From JAGRKR01 sp041397725 (GTDB taxonomy: Bacteria; Pseudomonadota; Alphaproteobacteria; Rhizobiales; Hyphomicrobiaceae): DNA of 53,602 nucleotides. Both the position numbers and the translations under genes were made by a program. Under the pieces are notes generated by a model, which was not told the DNA's origin, did no database searches, and saw only the letters and a program-made list of their open reading frames with translations. How positions within the stretch are numbered: position 1 is the first letter of the stretch; the number at the start of each line of letters is the position of its first letter. Below are positions 26,937 to 35,620 of the stretch, piece by piece. The stretch lies in contig JAWKVZ010000011.1 of the NCBI GenBank assembly GCA_041397725.1, forward strand, positions 1-53,602, read 5' to 3'.

Positions 26937-27821
26937 TCATCTCATGATGAGCATCGGACATTCCAGCGCCGCCGCAAGGTGACGCAGATCGCTGCCACCG
27001 GGAACCAGAATGCCGCCGTACTCCGCGATGATGAAGCCGGACTTCAGGCGCCGCAAATCCTCGGCAAGGACGCGCACATCGCCACGCGTCGTCAGTCCAG
27101 AGGTGATGCTGATGTTCGCCTGCCGCCCGACCGTCAGGCGCACCTGACCCTCGATGTGGCCGATCTGCTCCTCGCCTTCCGCGATGATGTAGATGATGAT
27201 GCGCTCGCCCTGGGCCGCATGCAGCTGCTGGGCAGCCCGCAGCATGATCGGCAGGCGCTCGGCCTCCTCCAGCGCCACGACGACGGGTCCCGGCGCACGC
27301 CGCGACCTCGGTCCGACCAGGAGCAGTCCGGTGATCGTGTGGAGCTGGGTGATGAGCGCATGCACACGTGCGGCAATGCTGGGATCGAACGGCTCCGCCA
27401 GGGCAAGGACATTCCAGGCTGCGCACGCCGAGCAGGCCTGCGACAGGGCAGCCAGCGGCTCCTCGCGAACCACGCGCAGGCGATGCGGAACGCGCGCCTG
27501 ACGCGCCAGGGCCTCCATGCGGCGGCGCACGGCGGCGAGCGCGAGATGCGTGTCGCGCTCAAGGTCGTCGCGCGACAGAGCGCGCGAGTGGCGGCCCGAG
27601 AAGGAAATCTCCCGGGCGAAGGGGAAGCTCGCGAGGTCCAGGAGCTGCTGATCTTCGAAGAGCAGCCCTTCGAGCTCGGAGTGCAGGGCCTGCGCCAGAT
27701 GAATGGCGGCTTCCAGAGCCACGGGGTGGGCGGCCCCGGCGCGCACCTGCACCAGCACACGCCCCGGCTCCACCTCGTAGGGGTCGTTCGGTCCCGGCAG
27801 ATCTGTGTCTCGATCCGTCAT
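26937..27821 (-). CDS. Universal-stress-protein-like protein, function unknown
   Basis: 294 residues from the ATG at 27821, two bases after the Lon-like stop. The first half resembles a universal stress (alpha/beta nucleotide-binding) domain: VLVQVRAGAAHPVALEAAIHLAQALHSELEGLLFEDQQLLDLASFPFAREISF. The second half (about 150-294) may be a second, more divergent copy ending in AEDLRRLKSGFIIAEYGGILVPGGSDLRHLAAALECPMLIM. No membrane segment or signal peptide, so it is cytoplasmic. A longer open frame upstream in the same phase is a shadow of the protease gene. Its position between a Lon-like protease and the channel gene suggests one transcriptional unit. Confidence 0.7.
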   Translation of the reverse strand: MTDRDTDLPGPNDPYEVEPGRVLVQVRAGAAHPVALEAAIHLAQALHSELEGLLFEDQQLLDLASFPFAREISFSGRHSRALSRDDLERDTHLALAAVRRRMEALARQARVPHRLRVVREEPLAALSQACSACAAWNVLALAEPFDPSIAARVHALITQLHTITGLLLVGPRSRRAPGPVVVALEEAERLPIMLRAAQQLHAAQGERIIIYIIAEGEEQIGHIEGQVRLTVGRQANISITSGLTTRGDVRVLAEDLRRLKSGFIIAEYGGILVPGGSDLRHLAAALECPMLIMR

Positions 27822-27823
27822 GG

Positions 27824-30346
27824 TCACGACGTCAGCTTGTCGTTGTTGCGGTCGTCGCCCCGGCTGCGGGCGAACATCTTGGCGCGGTTCGCGAACGCGA
27901 TCAGGCGATCCTCGACGCGGCGATTGACGGTGCCTTCGGGAAAGTTTCCGCCAGAATCTCGCTCGCCCGCCTTGACGCCGGTCAAGATCTCGATGCCCTC
28001 GTCGATCGTGCGCACCGGATAGATCGCGAACTTGCCCTCGCTGATCGCCTCGACGACGTCCTCGCGCAGCACGAGATGCTGCACGTTCGTTGCCGGAATC
28101 AGGACGCCCTGCTCGCCGGTGAGTCCCTTGGCGCTGCAGACGTCGAAGTAGCCCTCGATCTTCTCGTTGACGCCGCCGATGGCCTGCACCTCGCCGTGCT
28201 GGTTGACCGAGCCGGTGACCGCAAAGCTCTGCTTGATCCCGATCTCGGAGAGGGCTGAAAGCAGTGTGAAGAGCTCGGCCGCCGAGGCGCTGTCGCCGTC
28301 GACTCCGCCGTAGGATTGCTCGAACACCAGCGAAGCGGCGAGCGCCAGCGGCACATCGTGCGCAAAGCGACCGGCCAGGAAGCCCCAGAGGATCATCACA
28401 CCCTTGGAGTGCAGGGGACCACCGAGCTTCACCTCTCGCTCGATGTCGGTCACGCGGCCGGAGCCCATGCGCACGCGCGCGGTGATGCGGCTCGGGCGGC
28501 CGAACGCGAACTCGCCGAGCGAGAGAACACTGAGGCCGTTGATCTGGCCGACTTTCGTGCCCGACGTGTCGATGAGGACGATGCCGCGATCGATGGTCTC
28601 CTGCGAGCGGTCCCGGAGGCGGTCGGCGCGCTGTATGCGTTCGTGCACGGCGCGCGCGATGTCGTTGCGAGTGATCTCGCCGCGCCCGGCCTCGCCGGCC
28701 CAGAAATTGGCCTCGCGCAGGATGTCGGCGATGCGCCCGATCTGGATGGTCATGCGCTGGTTGTCGTCGGCGAGGCGCGAGCCTTCCTCGATCAGCCGTG
28801 CCACGCCGCCGGCATCGACGGGTTTCAGCCTGTGCTCGGTGACGATGGACGAGATGAGGCGCGCATAGGCCATGTCGTTGTCTGACGAGCGCGCGATGGT
28901 GTCGTCGAAATCGGCCTGCACCTTGAAGAGTCGATCGAAGTCGGGATCGTAGGCCGACAGCATGTAGTAGAGCTCGCGGTCGCCGAGCAGCACGATCTTG
29001 ACGGAGAGCGGAATGGGCTCTGGCTCGAGGCTTTGGGTGGTGATGAGGCCCATGCTTTCCGCGGGCATCTCGATCTTGATGCAGGCAGACTTGAGCGATC
29101 GCTTGAGCGCCTCCCACGCGAAGGGCGAGAGCAGGAGCTTGCGAGCATCGAGCAGGAGGTAGCCGCCATTGGCTCGGTGCAGCGCGCCGGGCTTGATCAG
29201 CAGGAAGTCGGTGAGCAGGGCGCCCATCTGGGCAATATGTTCGATGCGCCCGATCAGGTTGCCGTAGATCGGGTTGAGCTCCTCGATCAGGGGCGCGCCT
29301 TCCCCGCCGTTCGAGACGACGAGGTTGACCATGTAGCGGCGGAAGCGGGCGTCCCGCGCAGTGTCGACCGGTTGGCGGACGAGCTCGTTCTCCTCGCCGC
29401 TGGCCATCAGAAACAGGCCGACGTTGCGGATGAGGTCTGCCTCGGCAGCGTCGAGGTAGGCCACGACGTGGGCGAGGTCGCCGTACTCGGACTTGAGATC
29501 GTCGAGGGCCTCGCGGACGGCGATCGCGGCAAACTCCTCGTTGAGCTCGCGCAGGCGCGCACCCCGTTCCTTGTCCGCCTTCGGCATGCGGGCGAGGATC
29601 TCCTCGAGCTCCTTCTGCAGCGTCCCGATCTTGCCTTCGATCTCGCGGCGCACCGGTTCGGGAAGCTGATTGTAGATCTCGGGCTTGACGATCTTGCCCT
29701 CGTGCATGGGGGCCATGGCGAAGCCCATCGGCGTCCGCATGATGCCGATATTCTGCGACTGCGCCTTTTCGTTCAGGGCCTCGAAGGCCTTTTCGTGGCC
29801 GCCGCGCACCTCTTCATCGATGGCCCGGCGGCGCGACTGGTATTCCTCGCCCTCGAACATGGAAGGCAGCGACGTGCGCAATTCATCGATCGCGGCGATC
29901 ATGCCGCGCTCGAGCAGATGGCCGCGCCCCTTGGGAAGCGACAGGGCCTTGGGCTTGTTCGCGTCGCGGAAGTTGTTCACGTACACCCAGTCCGGGGGCG
30001 TCGGAGACTCGGCCAGCTTCTTCTGGAGGTAGGACTTCACCGCCGTGCTCTTGCCGGAGGAGGCCGGCCCCAGCACGAAAATGTTGAAGTCGCTCTCCTT
30101 GATGTCCGCGCCGAACTGGATGGCCTTGAGCGCGCGGTCCTGCCCGATGAGGCCTGAGACGGGCTCGAGCTCGGCCGTCGTGCGGAAGCCGAGCGATTTC
30201 GGATCGACGACGGGTCGGGCGGCCGATCTGTCGATCGGGCGTGCCGGCTCGGCGGGCACGGTCGCCGTCGAGGCCGCAGCCGGCACGTGCCCGTCTTGGG
30301 GTGTCGCGCCCGCGCCGGCCTCCTTCTTGTGCTTCTTGAAAAACAT
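27824..30346 (-). CDS. Lon-related AAA+ protease (S16, LonB-like)
   Basis: 840 residues. The N-terminal region is unlike classical Lon. Walker A is VLGPASSGKS (91-100), followed by a long helical insertion (about 180-300), typical of the AAA_32 Lon-related group. The C-terminal S16 peptidase domain has Ser686 in VDGDSASAAEL and Lys729 in GGVNEKIEGYF, a spacing of 43, the same as in E. coli Lon (679/722). No membrane anchor. An ATP-dependent protease that degrades unfolded or regulatory proteins is expected. GAGGGGG precedes the ATG. The USP-like gene starts two bases after its stop. Confidence 0.9.
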   Translation of the reverse strand: MFFKKHKKEAGAGATPQDGHVPAAASTATVPAEPARPIDRSAARPVVDPKSLGFRTTAELEPVSGLIGQDRALKAIQFGADIKESDFNIFVLGPASSGKSTAVKSYLQKKLAESPTPPDWVYVNNFRDANKPKALSLPKGRGHLLERGMIAAIDELRTSLPSMFEGEEYQSRRRAIDEEVRGGHEKAFEALNEKAQSQNIGIMRTPMGFAMAPMHEGKIVKPEIYNQLPEPVRREIEGKIGTLQKELEEILARMPKADKERGARLRELNEEFAAIAVREALDDLKSEYGDLAHVVAYLDAAEADLIRNVGLFLMASGEENELVRQPVDTARDARFRRYMVNLVVSNGGEGAPLIEELNPIYGNLIGRIEHIAQMGALLTDFLLIKPGALHRANGGYLLLDARKLLLSPFAWEALKRSLKSACIKIEMPAESMGLITTQSLEPEPIPLSVKIVLLGDRELYYMLSAYDPDFDRLFKVQADFDDTIARSSDNDMAYARLISSIVTEHRLKPVDAGGVARLIEEGSRLADDNQRMTIQIGRIADILREANFWAGEAGRGEITRNDIARAVHERIQRADRLRDRSQETIDRGIVLIDTSGTKVGQINGLSVLSLGEFAFGRPSRITARVRMGSGRVTDIEREVKLGGPLHSKGVMILWGFLAGRFAHDVPLALAASLVFEQSYGGVDGDSASAAELFTLLSALSEIGIKQSFAVTGSVNQHGEVQAIGGVNEKIEGYFDVCSAKGLTGEQGVLIPATNVQHLVLREDVVEAISEGKFAIYPVRTIDEGIEILTGVKAGERDSGGNFPEGTVNRRVEDRLIAFANRAKMFARSRGDDRNNDKLTS

Positions 30347-30435
30347 GTCGCCCCCTCGCGCCTGCGATTACTCGCAAAGTTACAGTATCGGAACGAGGCG
30401 ACAAGTTGGCGGCAGATGGTGCCGAACCGCCCTCG

Positions 30436-31395
30436 TCAGTCAGTCCGCACAAGTTCGTGCACGGAAAACAGGTTGCCGTCGTCGATCCACACATCGGCCG
30501 GGCTCCAGCCTGAATCCGTCGCCAGGGTCGAGAACTGGTCCCGCGTGTACTTGTAGGAGTTTTCCGTGTGGATGCGATCCCCGGCGCGGAAGCTGATCTC
30601 GTGGCCGAGCACGTTCACCGTCTGCGGGGCTTTCGCTTCGATATGCATCTCGATACGACCGAGATCGTCATTGTACAGCGCCACGTGCTCGAACCGGTCG
30701 ACGTCGAAATCGCCGCCGAGCTCGCGATTGATGCGATGCAGGAGGTTGAGGTTGAATTGCGCCGTGACGCCGCGCTCGTCGTTGTAGGCGGAATGCAGGA
30801 TGTCCGTGTCCTTCTTGAGATCGACGCCGACCACCAGCCGCGCGCCATGGCCGAGGACCTCGCCGAAATGCGCGAGAAGGCCGCGGGCCTCGTCCGGCAT
30901 CAGGTTGCCGATGGTGGAACCGGGGAAGAAGCCGAGCCGCGGCGCGGCGCTCGCTTCCTCTGGCAGGTCGAGCGGCTGGCAGAAGTCACCGACGACCGAG
31001 ATGACCTTGAGATCAGGAAAGCGCTCGGTCAGCCTCTGCTCGGCCTCGCTCAACGCCGTGGCCGAGACGTCAATCGGCAGATAGACGGAGACCTCCGGCA
31101 GGCTCTCGAGCAGGATCTCGGTCTTGCGGCTCGAGCCGGAGCCGAATTCGACCAGCGCGGAGCCTGGCGGCGTCTTGTCGGCAAGGCAGGGAGCGTGCCG
31201 CGCCAGAAGCTCCATTTCGGTGCGGGTCGGATAGTACTCGTCGAGGTCGGTGATTTCTTCGAACAGGCGGCTGCCGCGCGCGTCGTAGAGAAAGCGCGAG
31301 GGGATGGCGCGTGTCGGGCCGGTGAGGCCGTTGATCACGGCCTCGGCGAAGTCCGCGTCGGTCGCGTCGGCGTTGGAGGTGGTGTGCGTGCCCAT
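30436..31395 (-). CDS. egtD: L-histidine N-alpha-methyltransferase EgtD
   Basis: 319 residues from the ATG at 31395; a longer frame upstream overlaps egtB. Residues 20-60 (GLTGPTRAIPSRFLYDARGSRLFEEITDLDEYYPTRTE) match the histidine-binding cap of EgtD, and LVEFGSGSSRKTEILLESL is the SAM-binding loop. FFPGSTIGNLMPDEA and GVDLKKD also fit. The enzyme trimethylates histidine to hercynine with SAM, the first step of ergothioneine synthesis. It lies 16 bases downstream of egtB in the same operon. Confidence 0.93.
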   Translation of the reverse strand: MGTHTTSNADATDADFAEAVINGLTGPTRAIPSRFLYDARGSRLFEEITDLDEYYPTRTEMELLARHAPCLADKTPPGSALVEFGSGSSRKTEILLESLPEVSVYLPIDVSATALSEAEQRLTERFPDLKVISVVGDFCQPLDLPEEASAAPRLGFFPGSTIGNLMPDEARGLLAHFGEVLGHGARLVVGVDLKKDTDILHSAYNDERGVTAQFNLNLLHRINRELGGDFDVDRFEHVALYNDDLGRIEMHIEAKAPQTVNVLGHEISFRAGDRIHTENSYKYTRDQFSTLATDSGWSPADVWIDDGNLFSVHELVRTD

Positions 31396-31411
31396 GGTCT
31401 CGACCTCGCTG

Positions 31412-32719
31412 CTAGTGGTCGTCAGCGAGCCGGAGGCCCGTGAACTGCCAACGCTGGTGTGGGTAGAAGAAGTTCCGATAGGTCCTGCGCGTGTGCCCCG
31501 CAGGCGTGACGCACGAGGCGCCGCGCAGCACGTACTGGCTGACCATGAACTTGCCGTTGTACTCGCCGATGGCGCCGGCCGACGCCCGGAAGCCCGGATA
31601 AGGGGCATAGGCGCTCTGCGTCCACTCCCACACGTCTCCCAGCATCTGCCGCGGCGTCCGGGATGGTCCCGGTTGGGCCGCGCGCGGACGCAGGGCGCCG
31701 GTTGCGAGCGTATTCTCCTCGGTCGCCTCGGCGGCCGCCGCCTCCCATTCGAACTCGGTCGGCAGACGCTTGCCGGCCCAGCGAGCGAAGGCATCGGCCT
31801 CGTAGTAGCTGATATGCGAGACGGGTGCTGCGGGCTCGACCGGCAGCAGCCCGTCGAGCGTCATCTGCAGCCACGCGCCCTCGCGCTTTTCCCAGTAGAG
31901 CGGCGCTTGCCATCCTTCGCGGCGCACGGTCGCCCAGCCGTCGGCGAGCCAGTGCTCGACCGTCTCGTAGCCGCGGTCGGTCATGAAGGCGAGCCAGTCG
32001 GCGTTGGTGACGAGCGTGCTTTGCAGACGGAAAGGACGCAGGAGCTGTTCGTGACTGGGGCCTTCGTTGTCATAGGTGAAGCCCGCGCCCGTGTGGCCGA
32101 CGCTGTGAATGCCGCCGGCGAAGGACAGCCAGTCGCGGCCGGTCGTCGCGGTCGTCGGGCGCGGCTGGCAATCCGGTCCGCTCGCTGCCCGATATGCCGG
32201 CCGCAGGGGGTTCGCCGCGAAGAGGCTCAGAATGTCGGTGAGCAGGAGTTCCTGGTGCTGCTGCTCGTGATTGATGCCGAGCTCGATCAGGCCGGCGAGA
32301 TCAATCTCCTCGCCGAGGCCGGAAAGCAGCCTGTCGAGCCCTTCGTCGACGTGGCTGCGATAGTCGGCGACCTCGGCAGCCGACGGCCGCGTCAGCAACC
32401 CGCGATAGGGGCGCGGATGTCGCGGGCCGGCCGCCTCGTAATAGGAGTTGAAGCAATAGGGGAACCGTTCGTCGAACAGCCGATAGCCCGGCAAGTGCGG
32501 CTTGAGCACGAAGGTCTCGAAGAACCAAGTCGTGTGAGCGAGGTGCCACTTCGTCGGGCTGGCGTCGTCCATCGCCTGAACCGTCTGGTCCTCCGGCGAG
32601 AGCGGCGCTGCCAGTTCGCTGGACAGGCGCCGCGTGGCGAACAGCCGTTGGCGCAGAACAGGCACTGAGACGCGATCACACGCCTCGCACCCGGCATTCC
32701 CGGAATCTCGTGCGAGCAT
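31412..32719 (-). CDS. egtB: Ergothioneine sulfoxide synthase EgtB
   Basis: 435 residues. The N-terminal DinB-like domain has KWHLAHTTWFFETF (His59, His62) and INHEQQHQELLLTDI (His152, His156), which provide the non-haem iron ligands. The C-terminal formylglycine-generating/C-lectin domain starts near SFAGGIHSVG and includes ISYYEADAFARWAGKRLPTEFEWEAAA. EgtB joins hercynine to a thiol donor (gamma-glutamylcysteine or cysteine) with O2. No egtA or egtC is present, which hints at a cysteine-using type. The start is ATG with GGAG 7 bases upstream. It is divergent from mmcB. Confidence 0.93.
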   Translation of the reverse strand: MLARDSGNAGCEACDRVSVPVLRQRLFATRRLSSELAAPLSPEDQTVQAMDDASPTKWHLAHTTWFFETFVLKPHLPGYRLFDERFPYCFNSYYEAAGPRHPRPYRGLLTRPSAAEVADYRSHVDEGLDRLLSGLGEEIDLAGLIELGINHEQQHQELLLTDILSLFAANPLRPAYRAASGPDCQPRPTTATTGRDWLSFAGGIHSVGHTGAGFTYDNEGPSHEQLLRPFRLQSTLVTNADWLAFMTDRGYETVEHWLADGWATVRREGWQAPLYWEKREGAWLQMTLDGLLPVEPAAPVSHISYYEADAFARWAGKRLPTEFEWEAAAAEATEENTLATGALRPRAAQPGPSRTPRQMLGDVWEWTQSAYAPYPGFRASAGAIGEYNGKFMVSQYVLRGASCVTPAGHTRRTYRNFFYPHQRWQFTGLRLADDH

Positions 32720-32746
32720 GGTTTACTCCAGTCCGTTCAAGCGCTG

Positions 32747-32775
32747 TATATAGAGGTGCAGGAACGCGATGACCA
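32747..32775 (-). promoter_or_regulatory. candidate sigma70-type promoter of egtBD
   Basis: On the minus strand TGGTCA (32775-32770) and TATATA (32752-32747) are separated by exactly 17 bases, and the -10 hexamer lies 27 bases before the egtB start codon. The -35 matches the consensus in 4 of 6 positions. This is an unusually AT-rich box for this GC-rich region. Confidence 0.45.
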
Positions 32776-32814
32776 CCCCTGCGGTGCCAGCGCGACGCCA
32801 GGGTTGCGACGAAC

Positions 32815-33309
32815 ATGGGCGAGAATGAGATGGGCGTGCCGAGCGGGCTCCCCGAACCGCCGCCGCTCGATGGCCGACAGTCGGAGCGCGCGCGTGAGAT
32901 CCAGCGCGGTGTCGTCAGGCTGCTCGCATTGCAGGGGTGCGCCAGCGTGACGGAGCTGGTGCTTGCCACCGGCCGGCGGGCCGACGTCGTCGGGCTGTCG
33001 GCGAGCGGTGAGCTCTGGATCGTCGAGATCAAATCGAGCGTCGAGGACTTTCGTTCCGACCAGAAATGGCCGGAGTACCGGGACTTCTGCGATCGCTTCT
33101 TCTTCGCTGTTGCCGTCGATTTCCCAAGCGAGATTCTTCCCGCCGACACCGGCCTCGTCCTGGCGGATCGCTATGGCGGAGAGGTGGTGCGCGACGCGCC
33201 CGAGCATCGTCTGGCGGGTGCACGCCGCAAGGCAGTGACGCTGCGGTTTGCAACGGCAGCGGCCAACCGGCTCGCGGCCATCTGCGATCCCCGCGGCCGG
33301 TATCCATAG
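32815..33309 (+). CDS. mmcB: MmcB-family DNA repair protein (PD-(D/E)xK-like)
   Basis: 164 residues. The core matches the alphaproteobacterial MmcB/DUF1052 family: GRRADVVGLSASGELWIVEIKSSVEDFRSDQKWPEY, then CDRFFFAVAVDFPSEILP and GLVLADRYGGEVVR. The Asp in RADV and the ExK of VEIKSS form the PD-(D/E)xK nuclease-like site. In Caulobacter the homologue is linked to mitomycin C resistance and DNA damage. The ATG at 32815 has no strong ribosome binding site; ATG 32830 is an alternative. Monocistronic. Confidence 0.85.
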   Translation: MGENEMGVPSGLPEPPPLDGRQSERAREIQRGVVRLLALQGCASVTELVLATGRRADVVGLSASGELWIVEIKSSVEDFRSDQKWPEYRDFCDRFFFAVAVDFPSEILPADTGLVLADRYGGEVVRDAPEHRLAGARRKAVTLRFATAAANRLAAICDPRGRYP

Positions 33310-33390
33310 ATCGCCGCGAACGTGGCTGTGAATGCGTCGGCGCGTCTGGGCCGGCGCAGCCTGCTCGGGCGATCGTCGGCTACTGTCGTG

Positions 33391-33954
33391 CTACTTGGGC
33401 GCCCGCTTGGCGAGGATGCGCTGCAGCGTGCGCCGATGCATGTTGAGCCGGCGCGCCGTCTCCGAGACATTGCGATTGCACAGCTCGTAGACGCGCTGAA
33501 TATGCTCCCAGCGGACGCGATCGGCCGACATGGGGTTCTCGGGCGGCGGCGCCTTCTGGTCGGGCGGCGCCAGCAGGGCGTCGACCACGTCGTCGGCGTC
33601 GGCGGGCTTCGCCAGATAGTCCACGGCTCCGAGTTTCACGGCCGACACGGCGGTGGCGATGTTGCCGTAGCCGGTGAGCACGACCGTGCGCGAGGCGGGG
33701 CTGAGGCGCGCCAGCTCGGCGATCACGTCGAGGCCATTGCCGTCCTCGAGGCGCATGTCGACGATTGCGAAGGCAGGCGCCTTCTGCCGGATGAGGTCGA
33801 GGCCCTCCGATACAGAGTGGCCCGTGCGGACTTCGAAGCCGCGGATCTCCATGGCGCGCGCCAGACGGGCGAGGAAGGCCCGGTCGTCGTCTACGATGAT
33901 GAGCGAGCGGTCTTCAGGCAGCTCGTCGGGTTGATACGAAAGATCTTCGGTCAC
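33391..33954 (-). CDS. actR: Response regulator ActR/RegA/PrrA
   Basis: 187 residues from a GTG at 33954, 8 bases after AGAGGA; longer GTG starts at 33960 and 34005 are possible. The receiver domain has IIVDDD, phospho-acceptor Asp in AIVDMRLEDGNGLDVI, VLTGYG and the Lys in YLAKPADADDVV. A Pro-rich hinge (PPDQKAPPPENPM) leads to a Fis-type helix-turn-helix: WEHIQRVYELCNRNVSETARRLNMHRRTLQRIL. This two-part layout is specific to RegA/PrrA/ActR. It is the partner of the adjacent sensor kinase and controls redox-dependent genes such as respiration and carbon fixation. Confidence 0.92.
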   Translation of the reverse strand: MTEDLSYQPDELPEDRSLIIVDDDRAFLARLARAMEIRGFEVRTGHSVSEGLDLIRQKAPAFAIVDMRLEDGNGLDVIAELARLSPASRTVVLTGYGNIATAVSAVKLGAVDYLAKPADADDVVDALLAPPDQKAPPPENPMSADRVRWEHIQRVYELCNRNVSETARRLNMHRRTLQRILAKRAPK

Positions 33955-34109
33955 TTTCACTGTCCTCTGGACCTTCGGAGCGTAATCGAAGAGTAGCTCG
34001 CACACTCCAACCGCCCGGGTCCTGCAATTCGCTATGCCAAGTACTTACTAGCCTTGGTGCGACAAGCCAAGCGCGCTTTCATTCGTTAACGCTGAACAAG
34101 GGATTTGCC

Positions 34110-35510
34110 TTAGCTTGACGGCGAAGGGGCGATCGTGCCGGCTGGCGCCGCCGCTTCGGCAGCGAGCGGGCGCGGTTGCGGGGGCAAGTGGAACTGGCTG
34201 CGCGGCCACGTCACGGTGACGATCGCGCCGTGTGCGGGCGGCTCGCGGTTGGACAGCTCGACCTGGGCGCCCGAGCGTTCGAGCAGCGTCTTGGCGATGA
34301 AGAAGCCGAGTCCCAGCCCCGAGGTGTCGGTGGCTCCGCGCGATCGCCCGGCGCGCGGCGGGCGCGTGGTGACGTAGGGCTCGCCCAAGGCGTCCATGAC
34401 GTCCGGCGGAAAGCCGGGTCCGTCGTCGCTGACGGTCACCGTGACGTTGGACTCGGTCCATACGGCGGTCACCTCGACCTTGGCGGCGGCGAAGTCGACG
34501 GCGTTCTCGATGAAATTTCCGAGACCGTAGATGACGCCGGGCAGGCGCTCGCACACCGGCTCGGCGGCGGCCGGTCCGATGGTGCCGTCGGCGGGATGGG
34601 CCGACAGCCTGAGCCTCGCGCCGAAGGCGTGGTAGGGCTCGGCGGCCTCCTCGATGAGCTGCGTGACCGGCAGGCTCGTATGGTGCGGGTCCTGTTCGGA
34701 AGGCTGTCGGGTCAGCTTCTGCAGGATCTCGCGGCAGCGCTGGGCCTGGCTGCGCAGGAGCTTGATATCTTCGGCGAGCGGGGAGTCTGGCGGCACCTCG
34801 CGCTCCAGCTCCTTGGTCACGACGACGATGGTCGAGAGCGGCGTGCCGAGCTCGTGAGCGGCGGCGGCGGCGAGACCGTCGAGCGCGTGCAGCTTCTGCT
34901 CCCGCGCCAGCACGGTCTCGGTCGCCGCCAGCGCGGCACTCATCTGGCGCGATTCCTTCGAGAGGCGGAAGGCGTAGAGCGCCAGGAAGGTCATGCCGCA
35001 AGCCACCGCGGCGAAGATCCCGTACTTGTAGAGGAGCGGCAGCGTCAGTGCTTCGCCGGCGCGCCATGGCAGGGGGCGGCCATAGTTGATCAGCAGCGCG
35101 GTGGCCGTCAGGGCGAGCACGCCGAGGAAGACGGTGTTGCGCGCCGGCAGGGAGGCAGCCGACACGATGACGGGGGCCACGATCAGCAGTGTGAAGGGGT
35201 TTTCGATGCCGCCCGTGAGATAGAGCAGGAGGGCGAGTTGGAGCGTGTCGTAGGCGAGCAGCGACATGGCAAACGCTGCCGACAGCCGGTGGCGGACGGG
35301 ATAGCGGATGCGCAGGTACACGTTGAGCCAGGCGGACAGTGCAATCACGGCCAGACAGATGCCGGCCGGCAGCTCGTAGCCCAGACCGAAATAAACGAGC
35401 GCGATGGCGAACAGCTGCCCGGCGACCGCGAACCAGCGCAGCCGCACGATCGTCTGCAACCTCAAACGGCTTTCGTTCTCGGTCGATCTCACTCGGCCGG
35501 ATGTCGGCAT
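34110..35510 (-). CDS. actS: Redox sensor histidine kinase ActS/RegB/PrrB
   Basis: 466 residues with six membrane segments (25-180). The quinone-linked motif GGIENPF is at 100-106. The H-box AAAAAHELGTPLST has His219, and Cys259 in QAQRCREIL lies 40 residues later, the same spacing as His225/Cys265 in RegB, so the redox Cys is conserved. The ATPase domain has NFIENAVDFA, DDGPGFP and GLGLGFFIA. Phosphotransfer goes to ActR, encoded 155 bp downstream. It senses the quinone pool and redox state. A Pro/Ala-rich tail ends the protein. Confidence 0.93.
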   Translation of the reverse strand: MPTSGRVRSTENESRLRLQTIVRLRWFAVAGQLFAIALVYFGLGYELPAGICLAVIALSAWLNVYLRIRYPVRHRLSAAFAMSLLAYDTLQLALLLYLTGGIENPFTLLIVAPVIVSAASLPARNTVFLGVLALTATALLINYGRPLPWRAGEALTLPLLYKYGIFAAVACGMTFLALYAFRLSKESRQMSAALAATETVLAREQKLHALDGLAAAAAHELGTPLSTIVVVTKELEREVPPDSPLAEDIKLLRSQAQRCREILQKLTRQPSEQDPHHTSLPVTQLIEEAAEPYHAFGARLRLSAHPADGTIGPAAAEPVCERLPGVIYGLGNFIENAVDFAAAKVEVTAVWTESNVTVTVSDDGPGFPPDVMDALGEPYVTTRPPRAGRSRGATDTSGLGLGFFIAKTLLERSGAQVELSNREPPAHGAIVTVTWPRSQFHLPPQPRPLAAEAAAPAGTIAPSPSS

Positions 35511-35620
35511 GACGACACTATCGGAGCTCCTGCGGCTGCGGCGCGCAGCCTTGCACGTTCGAACTTGTCGATATCCGCTTCCTAGCCCAAATTGCCGGCC
35601 CTGACCAGAAGTGCGGCGCG

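Noticed and set aside
25839..28022. A 727-codon plus-strand open frame opposite the channel and USP-like genes
   Set aside because: Arg/Ala/Gly-rich translation with no domain pattern; it is the antisense shadow of two well-supported minus-strand genes in GC-rich DNA.
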